Shown here: one piece after another, positions 63,703 to 64,000 of the stretch
Position numbering within the stretch: the stretch's first letter is position 1
Layout: every line of letters begins with the position of its first letter
DNA from: Pseudomonas tensinigenes
Lineage (GTDB): Bacteria > Pseudomonadota > Gammaproteobacteria > Pseudomonadales > Pseudomonadaceae
Direction: 5' to 3'
DNA length: 64,000 nt
NCBI RefSeq assembly: GCF_014268445.2
Contig: NZ_CP077089.1
Location: 4,209,501-4,273,500, forward strand
Made by a program: the position numbers and the translations under genes
Notes under the pieces: generated by a model
The model's database searches: none
Told to the model about the DNA's origin: nothing
Seen by the model: the letters and a program-made list of their open reading frames with translations, nothing else

Positions 63703-64000
63703 GGGCAGCGGCCTCCGTGTCGACAGACTGGAACGCGGAAAAAGGAATCGGATCGATCGGAAAACGCGGGCGCAGCCAACCGACGTCCTTGCGTCCGGTG
63801 GCCTGGCGCAGGCGGTCGCTGCAGTAGCCGACGCACATCCGGCCCTGGCAATCGCCCATGCTCACGCGGGTGCGCATTTTCAGGCTGGCGATGTCTTGCA
63901 CGCCCTGCTCCAGCGCCAGGTCGATGTCGGCGCGGGTCGCGTGCTCGCAACGGCAGATCACCGTGTCGGCGGCGGGCAATGCGGTCTGGCCGACGCCGCG
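63695..64000 (-). CDS. [2Fe-2S] BFD-like domain protein (5' end outside window)
   Basis: At least 101 residues; the frame is open to the window edge, so the start is not seen (a TTG at 63979 is not convincing). The VICRCEHATRADIDLALEQGVQDIASLKMRTRVSMGDCQGRMCVGYC stretch has the four Cys (CxC ... CxxxxC) of the bacterioferritin-associated-ferredoxin-like fold. It may be a separate small subunit or the C-terminal end of a larger HcnB-like FAD protein. It overlaps the FAD oxidoreductase gene by 8 bases. Confidence 0.8.
   Translation of the reverse strand, partial: RGVGQTALPAADTVICRCEHATRADIDLALEQGVQDIASLKMRTRVSMGDCQGRMCVGYCSDRLRQATGRKDVGWLRPRFPIDPIPFSAFQSVDTEAAAHE

Overview
The window reads as a chromosomal segment of a Pseudomonas of the P. 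fluorescens group. The evidence is high GC coding with strong third-position bias, about sixteen REP inverted pairs built on GTGGGAGCGAGCCTGCTCGC or its GTAGGAGTGAGC variant, and gene sets typical of the genus (bkd operon with bkdR, hyuC/NCS1/hydA/preT/preA, ftrA, DUF6124, S-type pyocin). No rRNA, tRNA, CRISPR array, integrase or transposase was seen. Both ends cut genes.

Layout. 1-6.4 kb: 3' end of a molybdenum hydroxylase subunit, a secreted cupin divergent from a LysR gene, a Tat-type aldo/keto reductase, a membrane-anchored alpha/beta hydrolase and a secreted CAP protein. 6.3-16.1 kb: a DHH phosphoesterase, then a full reductive pyrimidine-degradation locus: N-carbamoyl-beta-alanine amidohydrolase and an NCS1 transporter on the minus strand, divergent from dihydropyrimidinase and PreT/PreA, with a RutR-like TetR regulator at the far end. 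16.2-20.3 kb: copCD and an EmrAB-type efflux pair. 20.6-26.9 kb: a uronate cluster (OprD porin, uronate dehydrogenase, lactonase, TRAP transporter DctP/Q/M) with two promoters of matching layout. 26.9-30.4 kb: a sulfide/persulfide module (TauE-like exporter, sulfide:quinone oxidoreductase, BigR/SqrR-type thiol sensor, persulfide dioxygenase). 30.5-38.3 kb: a tyrosinase, bkdR, the bkdA1-bkdA2-bkdB-lpdV branched-chain keto acid dehydrogenase operon, and a branched-chain aminotransferase, so transamination and oxidative decarboxylation lie together.

38.5-51.1 kb: a radical-SAM/partner DNA-repair-type pair behind a near-perfect LexA box; an ArsR-type regulator divergent from an orphan P450; mntH; several periplasmic or membrane proteins; an M14-type deacylase; an orphan basic amino-acid binding protein; a rhodanese; and ftrA. 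51.2-54.4 kb: the most accessory-looking part. A long, strongly structured leader precedes a DUF6124 gene and a small alpha-helical protein. They are followed by a compact, AT-richer S-type pyocin/colicin-E3-like toxin gene, its immunity gene and a second copy of the small helical protein. 54.4-64 kb: FKBP isomerase, PAS-GGDEF diguanylate cyclase, RcnB-like protein, a citrate/tricarballylate-type MFS gene with a ModA-like binding protein and a LysR gene, a Kef-type antiporter, and an FAD/[2Fe-2S] oxidoreductase pair running off the right edge.

Repeats. REP pairs fall into two sequence types and two loop-length classes. A separate element with about 21-bp terminal inverted repeats occurs three times (1.2, 15.2 and 38.4 kb). 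A third inverted family (GATCGCAGCC...GGCAGCTCCTAC) occurs twice.
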